DNA of 64,000 nucleotides from Pseudoscleropodium purum (GCA_963969395.1 OZ017795.1:8804001-8868000); one strand, 5' to 3'. Counted from the first letter of the stretch, positions 51,437 to 63,950 are shown. Numbers and translations are program-made. Notes: generated by a model not told the origin, from the letters alone.

Positions 51437-52006
51437 TAGAGGACATCTAGGACTATGCCCAATCCATTGAATATCATTTACTTGACTCTTCTTTAGTGCT
51501 AAGTCCTTATAGAAGATTGACTACAATTCACTGTATATTTGGCTCAGCACTTCTTCGTAAATTTAGACAGATCAAAACACTTTGGTCTCTCATTTGAGCA
51601 ACAACTCTTTGGCTTTGTTGGATTACTTGTAATCAAGTGGTCTTTGCCCAATTTAGATGGCCTATCCACTTTCTTCAAAATTCACTCTAGGAGGCTCTCG
51701 TCAACTTCGGATGGGCTACCTTTTTAAAGACCCAACAAGCAATCATGATGCAGCTACTTAGCTCTAATAGGATTTGGAGGCAATTTGACAATACTTGGCT
51801 TCATGATGATCTTTTAGCTAGTAGTGAAGGGCATTCCATTAGTTGGACTATTATTGGTCCTTCTTCTTGCTCTTTCTTTTGATATTTTCTTGGTTATTTT
51901 GTTTGTGCTCTTCTTTCTTCATTTGACCAGCCTTGCGGCTTGGCTATTTTTTCTTGCTTTTTTTTAATGCAATGACTCACCATTTGTGATCAAAAAACAA
52001 AAAAAG
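51437..52006 (+). pseudogene. LINE (non-LTR retrotransposon) 3' remnant
   Basis: One frame starting at 51439 reads, with in-frame stops, a zinc-knuckle-like QSIEYHLLDSS, then RKFRQIKTLWSLI, stop, ATTLWLCWITCNQVVF, and FDNTWLHDDLL. The pattern ESIEHLLxxC followed by TxLWxxWxxRNxxVF is the zf-RVT and C-terminal tail of plant LINE ORF2. Internal stops include TAG near 51448, TGA where a Trp is expected, and a later TAG. The remnant ends in an A-rich tail (ATCAAAAAACAAAAAAAG) directly before a TTAA element. It is clearly dead, and only the 3' 0.55 kb survive. Confidence 0.55.
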
Positions 52007-52009
52007 CTT

Positions 52010-52921
52010 TTAACTCCTAAAGGACTAGGGTGCATTTTTTGGCATCATAACTTTTTTGGGCAAGTACATGTGAGTGAAGATTTCCATATTTTTGGCCCAA
52101 ATTTTAATAGAAGGTGTGGACGAGGAATATCTTTCATGTGCACTAAATTTCAAGACATTTGGAAATATGAGTCAAAAGCTATGGCCTAATATGTAGTTTA
52201 TTTGTCAATTCGGGCAATCCAGGTAGATCTTAAAAAATCACTTTTTTCAAAAAAAAAAAATTCATTTATATATATAAAGCTTTGAATCATTCCATTGTGA
52301 TCAATGAGTCAAAAGTTATGAGGTGTTTTAGTTTGCGGGCGGTCATGGATTCTCTACTCCAAAATAAACTTTGAAGTTCTTTTTTTAACTCAATTTTCAA
52401 TTGTTTTTGAAAAAAATAAAAATATTTGGTGAAGATTGTTTATTACAACATTACGATCATTGGGATTGGCATTTTGCAATTCTATGACTAAATTATTAAC
52501 AATATAGTATTTTGATTCATTCTCTATTTATTTCTACTTACAAGTTTTTTCTTACATGTTGTACAATTCCAAACGATCTCAAATTTTTCAAGCATGTAGT
52601 GAACTTGCCTTGAAGAATAAATCCAAAGAGTTTCAACTATTTAGGACATTTTTTCATACGAATGTGACCTTGTAAAGTGCAGCTGCCCGGTATTTTGCAG
52701 GGCCAAAAAAAAACTTTTTGTCAATTCAAACACTAATATCTTGCAATCTACACAATGAAAATTTCTGAAATTTTTTCTGCGTCTTCGAAAATTATTATAC
52801 TACAAGATCCTATGGTTGAATGTGTCCAAAAAAAATTTAATTTTTTTTGGATACTTGTCCTAAAAATGACAATTTTGGAGCATTTTTGGTGAAAACATAG
52901 TCAAGTAACTTTAGGGGTTAA
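52010..52921 (+). mobile_element. TTAA-family element, copy C2 (912 bp, both ends)
   Basis: TTAA at 52010-52013 and 52918-52921. Ends are TTAACTCCTAAAGGAC and CTTTAGGGGTTAA. The first 160 bp (GGGCAAGTACATG, GAAGATTTCCATATTTTTGG, CCCAAATTTTAATAG, CATTTGGAAATATGAGTC) differ from copies A, B and F but match copy E, so it belongs to a second 5' subfamily. The remaining 750 bp follow copy A. Confidence 0.7.
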
Positions 52922-54003
52922 GGCCCAACAATTTTCATAATGTTTGGCTACATAATTAAAAATTTATAGTATGATAATTATGTAATTTTCAATGCTTGGC
53001 AGCTAACTCCAAAAATTCTTAAAAAATCATTTTTTTAAGAAATAAAAATTTGAAATTGATTTTTTAGATTTACATAGACCTATTACAAAAAAATTCAGCC
53101 CTCATGAGGTCTGCAAGTTTTGAACCCCTCCCTCCCAATGCTATAAAGAAGAATTGAAAATATTTTTTATTTTTTTCATTCTTTTATTGAAAGCATCTAA
53201 TGTGGCATTAAATTTTTATTTTTATTTTTTAATATTTAAAAAATGTTTAAAATTTTCTTTTTAAATTTTTGTGTACTTACTCTGTGGAGTGCCAAAAAAC
53301 AAAACCTTAATGGCCCTCCCATGGTTCAAATTTTTCCTAATGTCTAAAGCTTTGAATCATTCTATTTTGATTAATGGGATGAAAGTTATGAAGAGTTTTA
53401 GATTACGGGTAGTTCATGATCCTTTGCTCTAAAATAAACTTTATAGTAAATTTTGTAGTCCTTTATTTAATTCAATTTTCAATATTTTTGGAATAAAATA
53501 AAATCATAGGATATAGATTGTTTAGTACAACATAAGAACCATGGGGATTGACATTTTTCAATTTTATAAATAAATTGTTAACAATATAATATTTTGAATC
53601 ATTCTCTATTACTCTCTACTTACTATTTTTTTTCATATATGTTTTACAATTCCAAATGATCTTAAAATTTTCGTGCATGTAGCCAACTTGCCTTGAAGAA
53701 TGAATCCAAAAAAGTACCACCATTTCAGAATTTTTTTGTGCAAATTTGACCTTGTGAAGTGCAATTGCTTGTGTTTTTGCAAGGCCAAGGAAAGGACTTT
53801 CGTCATTGTCACTTCAAATGTTAATATTTTGCAATTGACACACTGGAAATTTTTCCATCATCTTCTTAAACCAAATTACTACAAGATCCTACAGTTATAT
53901 ATGTCTAAAAATGTTTCTTTTTCAAAATTTTGGTATTTGCACTAGAAATGGTAGTATTGGAGTGTTTTTTGTGAAAACATAGTCCATAACATTTAGGAGT
54001 TAA
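52922..54003 (+). mobile_element. TTAA-family element, copy D (5' truncated, interrupted)
   Basis: Directly abuts the end of copy C2. Starts within the family sequence (CCAACAATTTTCATAATG), runs to about 53084, is interrupted by about 255 bp of unrelated sequence, and resumes at 53341 (AAGCTTTGAATCATTC). It ends with ATTTAGGAGTTAA, the terminal TTAA at 54000-54003. The interrupting piece is T-rich and contains GGGGTTCAAAAC on the minus strand; its identity is unknown. Confidence 0.55.
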
Positions 54004-54004
54004 G

Positions 54005-54565
54005 TCGTTAATGTGCCATGGGCTGTCGCCATGGCCCAAACAAAAGTAAAAGTAATTTTTGAATTCATAAAAACTTTGAAATTCAATAACTTTCACATGG
54101 TAGGTCCAATCTCCACGAAACAAAGTCTATGCACATCTCCGTGCATAATACTTTCCAATGTGACATGAACATGACCAAAAGATGTATGGTTTTAGAGTTC
54201 TCACCATAACAAACAAACAAAATAAAACAAAATAAATAGACTAACTTAAGGTATTGATTCTCAAGTAAGTTATGGAACTATTGGCATGGGAACTCTTGTA
54301 GGATACGTTCACAATTTCACACTAAGAAAAAAATATAAATCTCAGGAAGGTTAGATATTGAATACAAAATGAAGTAAAGAAAAAGAAGGGTAACTCTAGT
54401 CTAAATGAGTGGCATCTATTGGAAATGGCTCAATTATCTAAGTTAAGCCTCATTGACTTAGATGGCAAATACCATCCTTGATGGCTACATTAGAATATAG
54501 ACATTATAACAAAGAACCAACATGTTTCTTCCCTTCATGAACTCTTAGGTTTCCATATGATGATC
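54005..54565. other. AT-rich spacer
   Basis: No supported gene. Contains A-rich runs of AAACAAACAAAATAAAAC type near 54208. Confidence 0.5.
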
Positions 54566-55353
54566 TTAACCTCTAAAACTCTATGATTATGTTTTCACCC
54601 AAAACACTCAAAAATTGCCATTTTTGATATAAGTAATGAATTTTTCAAATAAAACTTTTTTTGACATGTGTAACCATAGGATCTTCTATTATGTTAACTT
54701 AAAAACATGTGGTAAGAATTTCAAAAATTTCTACCATGTGGATTGCAAAATATAAGCATTCAAATTCACTAAAATCATTTTTTGGGCCCTACAAAAAATA
54801 AAGTAGCCACACTTCACAAGCTCATTTTCCTACGAAAAAATGTTCAAAACAAAAATTTAATTATGGAATTGAAAAATGCCAATACCAATTGGTTGCAATG
54901 CTTTGATAAACAATCTACATCCTATATGATTTGTTTTTCCAAGAATATTGAAAATTGAATATTATAAAGGACTTCAAAGTTTATTTTAGAGTAGAAAATT
55001 GATAACTGCCCTACAAACAAAAAAATCCTCATAATGTTTGATTCATTGATCAAAATGGAATGATGAAAAGCTTTTCACATATATATAACTCTAGAAAACC
55101 AATTTCAAATTTTTCTTTTGATACAAGAGATTTTTTTATCTTCCTAGACTAACCATTTATAGAAAATGACATATTCGGTTAAAACCTAAGACTCATATTT
55201 TCAAATGTCATGAAATTTAATGCATATGAAAGATATTCTTTGTCACAATCTTTTATTAAAATTTGGGAAAAAAATATGGAAATCTCTAGTCATACGTACT
55301 TGCCCAAAATTGCTATGTAGCCAAAAAACACATGTTGGTCTTTTAGGATTTAA
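54566..55353 (-). mobile_element. TTAA-family element, copy E (788 bp, both ends)
   Basis: TTAA at 54566-54569 and 55350-55353. On the minus strand it starts TTAAATCCTAAAAGACC and shares its first 160 bp with copy C2 (GGGCAAGTACGTATG, GAGATTTCCATATTTTT, ATCTTTCATATGCATTAAAT). It ends in GGTGAAAACATAAT, then AGAGGTTAA. Some internal blocks are shortened relative to C2. Confidence 0.65.
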
Positions 55354-55354
55354 G

Positions 55355-56325
55355 ATAGTTTTTTCATCCCTTCTATAATGGGGTGAATTATGGTGGTAAT
55401 CACCTTACTATTGTATGAGTTTGAACTCATGACTACCTCACCATTGTGCAAAGGCCAAAGCCACTAATGCAAAATGCAAGTGTCTCAAAATGAAATACTT
55501 ATTAATAAGGGAAGCAAATCTTCATCCTAATCTAATGTAGCACATGATATTGTGTAAGAACTATATCTTAAAGTTTTGGAGTCTATAATTTTCTTCTATT
55601 ACATTAAAATAATAATTTGATGTTGGAAGGATATAATGAAGTTAATATTATTTTGCTTCTCCTTTGAAGATTATATTATCTTCTTTAGAGTGACCTTTCT
55701 CTCAATCTTAGGAGATATACTTATCCTTGTATAGATTATACTTTATAATCTTTTTCACGTGAAGAAATTCAAATTTATATTTCATAGGTCTTTTATTATT
55801 TTTGGTGTGAATATACCTCTTATTAACCTCTCGAAATGGACAATTCAATCAAAAAGTCTTCTTTATAATGACATCAAATTCAAGTAATATTAAGATAAGA
55901 TGCATTTAGGATTTGAAAATGCTAAACTCAAATACTTTCTACATTTTTGCAACAATTGTGAGATGGCCCTAACTTCCATTTAAGAGATTTTATAGGAGTT
56001 TGAATGAGTTGATTTCAAGAACATATTTGTAAATAAACCCATATGGGCCAATGAACAATGACAAGCAATAAATCTTGAAGGCTTTGCTTCCTATTTATGT
56101 ATTGCTCTTTTAGCCTTGCTGATTTGCAAGGAATTATTTTATTAATATCTTTTTTGAAAAGTGACCTAGCATTTAAAGAGAAGTATAAAAGATAATATCT
56201 TTGCAAAAACTTATTCAGAAAGAAACAACCCCAAACTTTAAGTGTATTACTTTCCATTAGGTCTTTTGCAAACTCTACTTTCTAAGAGTATTGTTTTCTA
56301 GTCTTACATCTTTAGTGGAGGGTTG
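55355..56325. other. AT-rich intergenic DNA
   Basis: No supported feature was seen. Confidence 0.5.
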
Positions 56326-56330
56326 CTATT

Positions 56331-56511
56331 ATGTGAGCCTATGAGCTTAGAAGACTATACATTTATGTTATAGCTGTCTATATTATAGAATTTTTTTATG
56401 ATTATAGTGTAACTATGATATAAGTACCTATATTATGGGTGTTTTTATTATAAGCACCTTCAATGGTTGTATTTATATATATGCTCAAAGCTTGCATTTT
56501 CATGCTCACAT
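56331..56511 (+). mobile_element. TGTGAGC-ended MITE, copy 2
   Basis: ATGTGAGCCTATGAGC at the left and CATGCTCACAT at the right give inverted termini. The body motifs (GAAGACTATACA, GATTATAGTGTAACTATG, CCTTCAATGGTTGTA) match the copy at 30.2 kb closely. Length is 181 bp. The flanks give no convincing target duplication. Confidence 0.65.
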
Positions 56512-56514
56512 ATT

Positions 56515-58310
56515 TGCATTGTTGATCTTTAGTGTAAACTTTTGGAGTTATAAAATGATTAAGTCTAACTTGGAAGTACAAAACAATGCATTGCTTAAGA
56601 TTTTGGAAATTCAAATACTATAGTCTTTCATCTATGCCCAATCAAGTTAATTTTTTTATATTCAATTTGGATTTGGTATAAATATTAGAGCCTACATTTC
56701 TATATTCAAAATCATTATGGATTTAAGGATTTAAGAACAACGTCTATTTTCAATGAATGCCTCTATACACTCCAAAATTTTCAATTCTAATCATAGACTC
56801 CCCTAGCTATTGGAGTCACCTTAGTCAAAAAGTGGATATCAATGTCTTAAGTATAGTTTCTTTGATGGAATTTTTCTTTTTTTTTCTAGTAAATCTTATA
56901 ACAAGAGACTAATTACCAATTATATAGCTTCATTTTTTTTCCACTGACAAAAAATTCACATTTATTTCAAAGTAAAATACATTTAGCAATGGACAAAATA
57001 TTATGACAATGAAATGCTTTAGCAATATTCTATATATACTTACAACCAATGGAAGATTGTTTCAATCTTTAACAAGGCTCTATAGGAAATTTTTTACAAA
57101 AGTTGATTATTTTAGATTCTAAAGATCATTTTTATTGAATTAAAGCCTATTTGGCTACTTTCTAATGGCATTTTTTCTTTTTTAATCTTCAACCCCTAAA
57201 TACCTTTACTATTTTTTCTTTCAAAAATATGTAGTGAAGAATATAGCTTATAAATATCAGTTTTGATTAATTTACTAAAGCCTAAAACTCATGGAGTATC
57301 AATAGAATAATGAAGTTAGCTTTGATAGATATTCTTCCCAAAATATATTAGATTATATGAAAAATAAATTCATGATGTTACAATGATTAAACCAAAAGAT
57401 TATTCAATGGCTCAATTTTAGTTCAAAAATCCATAAAACTTCTCCAAATTGATTAATTACTTGTAGGTAAGTTCTACATTCCTTGTCAAATATTAATCAA
57501 AGTTTGCATAAGTGATTTAGCAAATGCAAAAGAATACATAGATTTATTTTTTCCATACAATTTTTTTGAATAAATAATATTTAAAAAAATTGGTATTTAT
57601 TTTTTGAAGTATTTTTGGTTGATCCTACCCACTAGACATGGTTATTAAAGTTGCTAGGTTAACAATACATCCACAGACCTTTCTCCGGTCCCAAATAATT
57701 TTGGGAATTAAAGAATTCATTTGAATTATAAATTAAATTAAAAATTACTCGCCAACAACTGAACTAATTAAAAAATAAGCAATGTTGAAATCTATGGTCT
57801 TTTGTTCTATAAGTCCAATCAAATTGAATTTTTCAAATCTTATTTGAAGTTGACCTAAGAAGTAGATCTTAAGAATATATACTCAATAATCATGATGAAT
57901 TTGAGATATGTAGGTCATTTTTACATAGAACATTTATAAGCAAAAAAATCAATGCTAAAATTTCATTATCCATCAAAGTAACTATCTACTGGTATTACAT
58001 AATCACATGGTTTGGCCTCCTCCTCCCCTCTCAGAAAATCCCTCACCATTGATCAATGGAAAACAAAACAAATAAATACCTCCCCTCCTATCGATCTAAA
58101 CAAAAATTGAAAACAAGTTCTCAAGAACCCTTGGTTGGCTTGCTCTCTAATTATGCCATTAGGATTAGGGGGGGGATTCTTTGGCCTCCCCATTAGGGTT
58201 TTGATGGATATGGAATAAGGATACTAAATAAGGTATTGGATATTGAATACATCCATATGGGATATGATATATTGATATATTGATATCAAATATAGTATCT
58301 ATCTAGGATA
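56515..58310. other. AT-rich intergenic DNA
   Basis: No supported gene. A C-rich patch (CCTCCTCCCCTCTC) lies near 58016. Confidence 0.5.
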
Positions 58311-58311
58311 C

Positions 58312-58335
58312 TTATATATATATATATATATATAT
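58312..58335. repeat. (TA)n microsatellite
   Basis: About twelve TA dinucleotides without interruption, within a wider GATATTGATATAT-rich low-complexity stretch (about 58205-58380). Confidence 0.85.
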
Positions 58336-58339
58336 ACAA

Positions 58340-59115
58340 AATATAGATATTGGTATACAAATACAAATTATATACATATGGAAATCTCATAATTTGATAT
58401 TGATTGCAAAGAGAGTTGTCTAGAAAAAAATGCAAGTAATTGAAGGAAGTGGGAGTGTGTAAGGTGGGAAAATTAATCTGAAGAATTAATTATATTGAAA
58501 ATGAGTGAAAATCCTTGCTATCCACTATCCATTCAAAAGACAAACCTCACAATCACTAAATACACCTAATTATGATCATCAAGTGACCACTTAGGTCACT
58601 TGGGATAAATTTATCACTTATTGTACAAATTTTGATTTCAAATGCTTTAAGACTAATCTAATAGCAATCCTACCTTTGCAAGCTTCAACATCTTGTCCAA
58701 ATATTCCATGTAAGTCTTCTAAGTCAAGGACATGTCTAACAAATCTATCTTCTTTAATTACAATATTTATACATTCCAACTATTATTGATTAGTTCAACA
58801 TTTACAAAAAACATTTAGTTTGCAAAAATTGAGAAACAAAATTTCAGAAATTATTAAAGATAGATGTGATTATAACATATCAATTATGCAAAGCAAGAAT
58901 GTAGAACTAAAATCCATATTTTTTTTTTTCAAAATTCTTTATTAATTTGATCACGTAGAAAATCTCTAATATTTAATGATATGAATATTTCAAATGAAGG
59001 GTGTAGAAAACGTCAACAAAATTTTATCCATCTATAAATCCATAATTTTTTCTTATATTACCTTTATTATTTTCTTTAAGATTTTTGAAAGCACGTTCAT
59101 ATGCATATGATTACA
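58340..59115. other. AT-rich intergenic DNA
   Basis: No supported feature was seen. Confidence 0.5.
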
Positions 59116-59116
59116 T

Positions 59117-59337
59117 CACTACAAGAGAAAAGGGTGTTTTAAGTGAGTTTTTAAGTATAGTCTTAAACATAAAGTTTTAAGTAATGATCTTTAAGGAGAT
59201 TTTCAACAAAAATTACCAGAAATACATGTGTTTTTAGTAAAATTTTGCTAAAAATCTCCTTAAAGGTCACTAGTTAAAATCTTATATCTAGGACTATACT
59301 TAAAAATTCACTTAAAACACCCCTTTTTCTTGTAGTA
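59117..59337. mobile_element. CACTA-type foldback MITE, copy 2
   Basis: Starts CACTACAAGAGAAAAGGG and ends CCCTTTTTCTTGTAGTA; the last base is changed from the expected G. The triplet CAT flanks both ends (59114-59116 and 59338-59340), the 3-bp duplication expected of CACTA elements. Size (221 bp) and sequence match the copy at 44.2 kb, and the halves pair nearly end to end around ACATG. Confidence 0.8.
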
Positions 59338-59344
59338 CATATAA

Positions 59345-60280
59345 TTTGATTTTGGATCCATCAAATATACTTCAAAAACAAGAAAAACTAAAACTGAACT
59401 TCAACATTAGATTTTTGATGATCTACTTTGAACCAATGTGAGCATTTGATCATTTGTTTAGTTCGAGAGAAAACTCATATTTTTGGCTTCACATTGGTAT
59501 GACATATAGTATCCAAAATTATTAATTTGTAATTTGTAAGCTTAATGTTACAAATATATAAAGTTAAAATTTGTAAAAGTTTAAAACTAAAATGATAGGT
59601 AATTACCATTTTGCTTTTCACTTTTCAATGTTTTAACTTGGACCAAAGGATTGAGTGTGTTTTTCAAGAGAAATTATCAAAAAATCCAATTTTACAATGC
59701 ATGGATTAAAGTTGGAAATAAAAACTTTATTCTTTAATTTCAATTATACAAAATTAAATTAGTTTATTATGAAAATGTATGGAAAAATTTCTCCCCATTT
59801 GACCTTGTGGATTGAAAAATTATAATGTTAGGAGTAAAATTTTATTCCACAAAAAATTGGGCTTCTATATTATTGAGTATTGCATTGCATCTTGTTAGAT
59901 ACATACACTCATGCAAAATTTTAGAAATAGATATGTGGCCTACCTTCTTCTAAATCATTGTGAAGTATGAAGAGGTCAAATACACTTATAATTCACTAGT
60001 TATTTTTTTATGTATTCTTATGGAGTGAAGAAATTTTTATTTGAAATCTAACTAGTGAAGAGTTAGGAAAAAACATTTAGAATATGTGAAAAAAAATTCA
60101 AGAAATTGGAGATTGCAAAATGTATGATAATAGCATTTGTAATTAGAATAATTTGTTTTTGTTTTTTTTCAAATTTTGCCTAAGAAGGTTGTTGATCCTC
60201 TTAGTATGAGATTATTGTACTAAAAGAAGTTTTTTCGAGACAATTGTGTGTTATGTCATGTTCAATACAGGGGAATGTTG
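59345..60280. other. AT-rich intergenic DNA
   Basis: No supported feature was seen. Confidence 0.5.
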
Positions 60281-60282
60281 AT

Positions 60283-60496
60283 ATGTGAGCATAGAATCTA
60301 TGAATTTATACTATAGACACCATCTATGGTCATAAGTGCCTATATTGTAGGCACCTATATTATATACTCTATACTATACATGTGATAGTATACCTAAGTT
60401 ATAGGTATATATATTTTTCAAACACCTTCAAATAGTTATAGATACATACTTACAATTAGATTCAACGCTAGTAGGCTTAAATTTCTATGCTCACAT
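60283..60496 (+). mobile_element. TGTGAGC-ended MITE, copy 3
   Basis: Inverted ends ATGTGAGCATAGAA (60283-60296) and TTCTATGCTCACAT (60483-60496) are a perfect 14-bp match. The body is more diverged than in copies 1 and 2 but keeps CTATATTATA and CACCTTCAAATAGTTATAG. This copy defines the family ends best. Confidence 0.7.
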
Positions 60497-60499
60497 GCT

Positions 60500-63400
60500 A
60501 GCATCATTGTTAAATACATACATGTCAAATCTGAAAAGTAGATGATGAATTTTGCAAAAGATGCCAAGCTTGCCTAGATTACGTAGATTTTTTGGGGCAA
60601 CATAACTTTAAGTCAGATATTCAATTTGTTTATTTTTAAATTTCCACAAAGAGGGTGAATGTCCTCATCTTGTGTCAGATTCTTAGAAACAACAATTCAT
60701 TTCTATCTTTGTCGTCACCTACCCAAATTCCAATTATCCTTTGATTGGACATTTGGTTTATTTAATCAAATATACAACAACAATTTTAGTATTATAAATT
60801 TATAGATTTAAAACATTAATTCCTAAAAGACCAAAAAATAGACATAGGTTTTCAGAGGAAGTTGGATTGGCTCAATTAGATTCAACTATGCTAAGATGTG
60901 AGTGTGATTGTGAGCCTAAGAACGGTGAGTGGGGATTGAATTAGTCTAGAGTCTAGAAATTTAAAACATGATGTAAATTTTAATTTTTTTTTGTTGAAAA
61001 ATTAACTGATTGATGTTCTTACAAAAAGTTTACTATATTTTGAAATATATAACCTATTACCATGGCATCCACGATTGTAAATTTTAGATTTAAAAGCATG
61101 GCAAGTTGATTCTATCATATGTTTTGAAATTTACATCATGTTTTAAGATGCCGTCTTAGGGTGTTTTGATCAAGTGAGAGTATAAATAATTAAAAAGGCA
61201 AATTTAAGGATGAGAAGAAGACAAATGCAATGTGAAAATATTACAGAATGTAGAACATTTTGTACATAATTAAATATTCTTTCATTGTAGCAAGGAATAC
61301 ATATATTGAAATATGAAAGTAATATTTTGCTACTAAAATTAGGGGATTTTGAAGATAATATAATGGTACTACATATTTACGTGATATCATGTTGATAGCT
61401 GTCAATTAATTTGCTCACTAGCACATCTTGATGATTTTGGTAGCAACAAACACTTGTTTAACTTCATCTAAGCTAAAGGTAGGAGTTTGAATGGGTACAA
61501 TCTGTCTTATATTCAAGTTTGTAGAGGTAATGAAAAATGTAATGATGGTGTTTGCAGTTTATGGATATGGTAGACTTTTCAATGGAAGTTCGATTTATAT
61601 TTCAATAATAGAGACAAGTATTAGATGGAAATTACAAAGTGTAATGTTATAAACCTTTTGCTTAGGGTCAATCCAAGACAAAAGTATAATAATAGCACTA
61701 AGTCTAGGATAAGGAAGGAAGTTCACTCCAATAATACTTGCAATAATATTCCTTGCAATTTTCCATTGATTGTAGTAATTTTTGGTGGATGTCTCATAGC
61801 TCCAAAGAACATGCTTGCCATTCCAAAAGGAAGGGATTTTTTAGGCGTGTACTGATCAAGGATGAGTTCACAACACTAACTCAAATATCCTAAACAAGAT
61901 AAATAGATGTCGAGGTGACATTGGTACACTAGACTATAGGCGAAATCCAACTTCTCTAAACTTGATGATTTTGGTGTACATAAGATTGGTATCAGTAAGA
62001 ACAAACCAAACCTTAGGGATCTTAGGTTAAATAAGAATATGAAAATATTTAGGTCCCCTTTGACGCATTATACAATTTTGTCTATCCAAAACTAAAAATC
62101 CTCGATCTAAATTTCCATGCCCTTATACTCACACTTTTGCCTTTTATATGAAGGGGCAATAATGGATTTACTATGCCTAACAATCAATAGGTTGCATTTG
62201 GCATGTATGTACTTTTGAATGGCATGACATTATTTCCTTGAATTGTGTGAAATTCTTGTTATGTGTTATTTGAATGTATTGCAATCTATTTTTAGTGTAG
62301 ATTGAGTATGGGGCATGATTGTGTTAAACTCTTGTATCGTAGTCTTAAATTGCACTCTAAAAATGGCTAATTTAGTTTGAATCCGAGGATGAGAGAAGTC
62401 AACCTTGTCAAAGTGATAGGAATCATTTTCAAATTCAATCAAAAGATCCAATTTCTTTCTGATGGACTTGAATACCTCTTATTCATCCAAGTGTGGAACT
62501 TAAAATGTAGATGTCTTATGTTCACTAAGTGCATCTACAATTTTCTTTCCATGTCTAGATGCCATAGCTATCTTTAGTTTCAAATCTTTTTTGGAGGAGT
62601 CTACTCCAAAAGGGCCTTTTTAGAGGTAAATCCTATCGATTATAGTCATCCGCATAAAGATATGAACCTAGTCATCACACTTAGCAAGGAACAAGTCAAA
62701 ATTGTGTTTCTTAGAAGTCTACATCCATTTGTTGTATATTGTTCCTACCAAGTTGTAAATTATAATGTCTACTAGTTCTTTTGCTGTTCATTTATGTAAA
62801 TATAATGAATGAAGTTATTATTCAAATGGTTTTCAGTTTAGGATTTAAAGTAAAAAATGGAAAAAATAAAATAAAGATTAAGATCATACCATTCCATAAA
62901 TCCACCCCATTAATGGTATTGAAAGTGCCAAAATGTGAGTCAATACTTGAGTTCACAAATTTCTAGTTTTGATGCAGCTCTGAAAGAGTACCACCATCAC
63001 TCATTTTTAGATAAATATTGTCTATGTCAAACATTGACATTGCATCCTTGTATTGCCTATAGAGTTGGATATGTTGATTCTAGAATTCTTTGGCAATTAG
63101 CTTCTCTTTGTGCTTGTGCATGCTTGTTATCCAATAGAGTAAGCAAGTCTTTTCATTGTTCATCATTGTAACAAATGAATCCCCAATCTATATACAATGC
63201 AAATTGCATTATGCATAGAAAACTTCATATGGCATCATGTTGTTTATTTTAAGACATGGTTATAGAAATAAAATAAAATAGATGGAACATTTTTACCATT
63301 TAAATTCACATGAAGGCCCATGATGAAGACAACATTTATCACTTAATCATTCAAAAGCATTATACAAGATTTAGTGCTTATAATGGTTAGTGCTTTTGCA

Positions 63401-63810
63401 TGTCACCAAATTTATGTTCAACATCTATGGCCCAATTTTGTTGTTCTTTATATTTTAAACTTTATAAATGTCACCCCTATGATGGTGATATGATGTATTG
63501 CAATTTTACATTTATGAGCTTCAAAGTAAGACATCCTAAACAACTATATATATTTTTATCATATGTTTTTTTACACTTACTAACTATTTTTACTATTTTT
63601 GAGTTTTTAAAATTCATTGGTTTAGTTTTTTGATACCAAATCACATAGTGGCATATTCATTTGTTGTTCATTTAAACTATAGATCCTTACATCTAATTCT
63701 ATGGTTACAAGTTCTCAACATATTTACAAACCCTAAATAAATAAATAAAATAGAGGCTTATAAGTTCATAGGCTTATGCTTACAAGTTCACAAACTAACA
63801 CCCCTATCTA
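60500..63810. other. AT-rich DNA with possible decayed coding relics
   Basis: No intact gene. At 61625-61855 and 62266-62451 both strands carry short frames with fairly mixed amino-acid content, such as FSHPRIQTKLAIFRVQFKT on the minus strand. They cannot be joined or assigned to a family, and may be transposon protein relics. Confidence 0.3.
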
Positions 63811-63814
63811 GTTA

Positions 63815-63950
63815 GATTTTTGATAATGTCAAAAAGCTCTCTATAAAAAGGGGTGCATGGATTTTGTTTCACAGCATTTGGACCTAAAATATGAAAGTTC
63901 TAGATTATTGAATTATTTTTTGATTTCAAATTGTCCTAAATTATAGATCT
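63815..63950 (+). repeat. Dispersed repeat fragment shared with 25.54-25.69 kb
   Basis: The order AAAAAGGGGTGCATGG, TTTGTTTCACAGCATTTGG, ATATGAAAGTTCTAGATT parallels AAAAAGGGTGCACG, TTTGTTCCATGGCATTTAG, GTGTGAAAGTTATC at 25.57 kb. The repeat may continue past the window end. Confidence 0.45.

Noticed and set aside
53085..53340. Insertion in TTAA copy D as a SINE, because of GGTTCAAAAC on the minus strand
   Set aside because: No A box at the right distance, no tail and no target duplication; left unidentified.
39960..55353. CCCTAAA at the ends of the TTAA family taken as plant telomere repeats (TTTAGGG)
   Set aside because: Only one unit occurs per end, always beside TTAA and in inverted orientation, so it is a transposon terminus and not an interstitial telomere.
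62935..63171. 78-codon frame (Cys/Leu/Ser-rich) as a gene end
   Set aside because: No recognisable domain and no linked exons; surrounded by decayed repeats.
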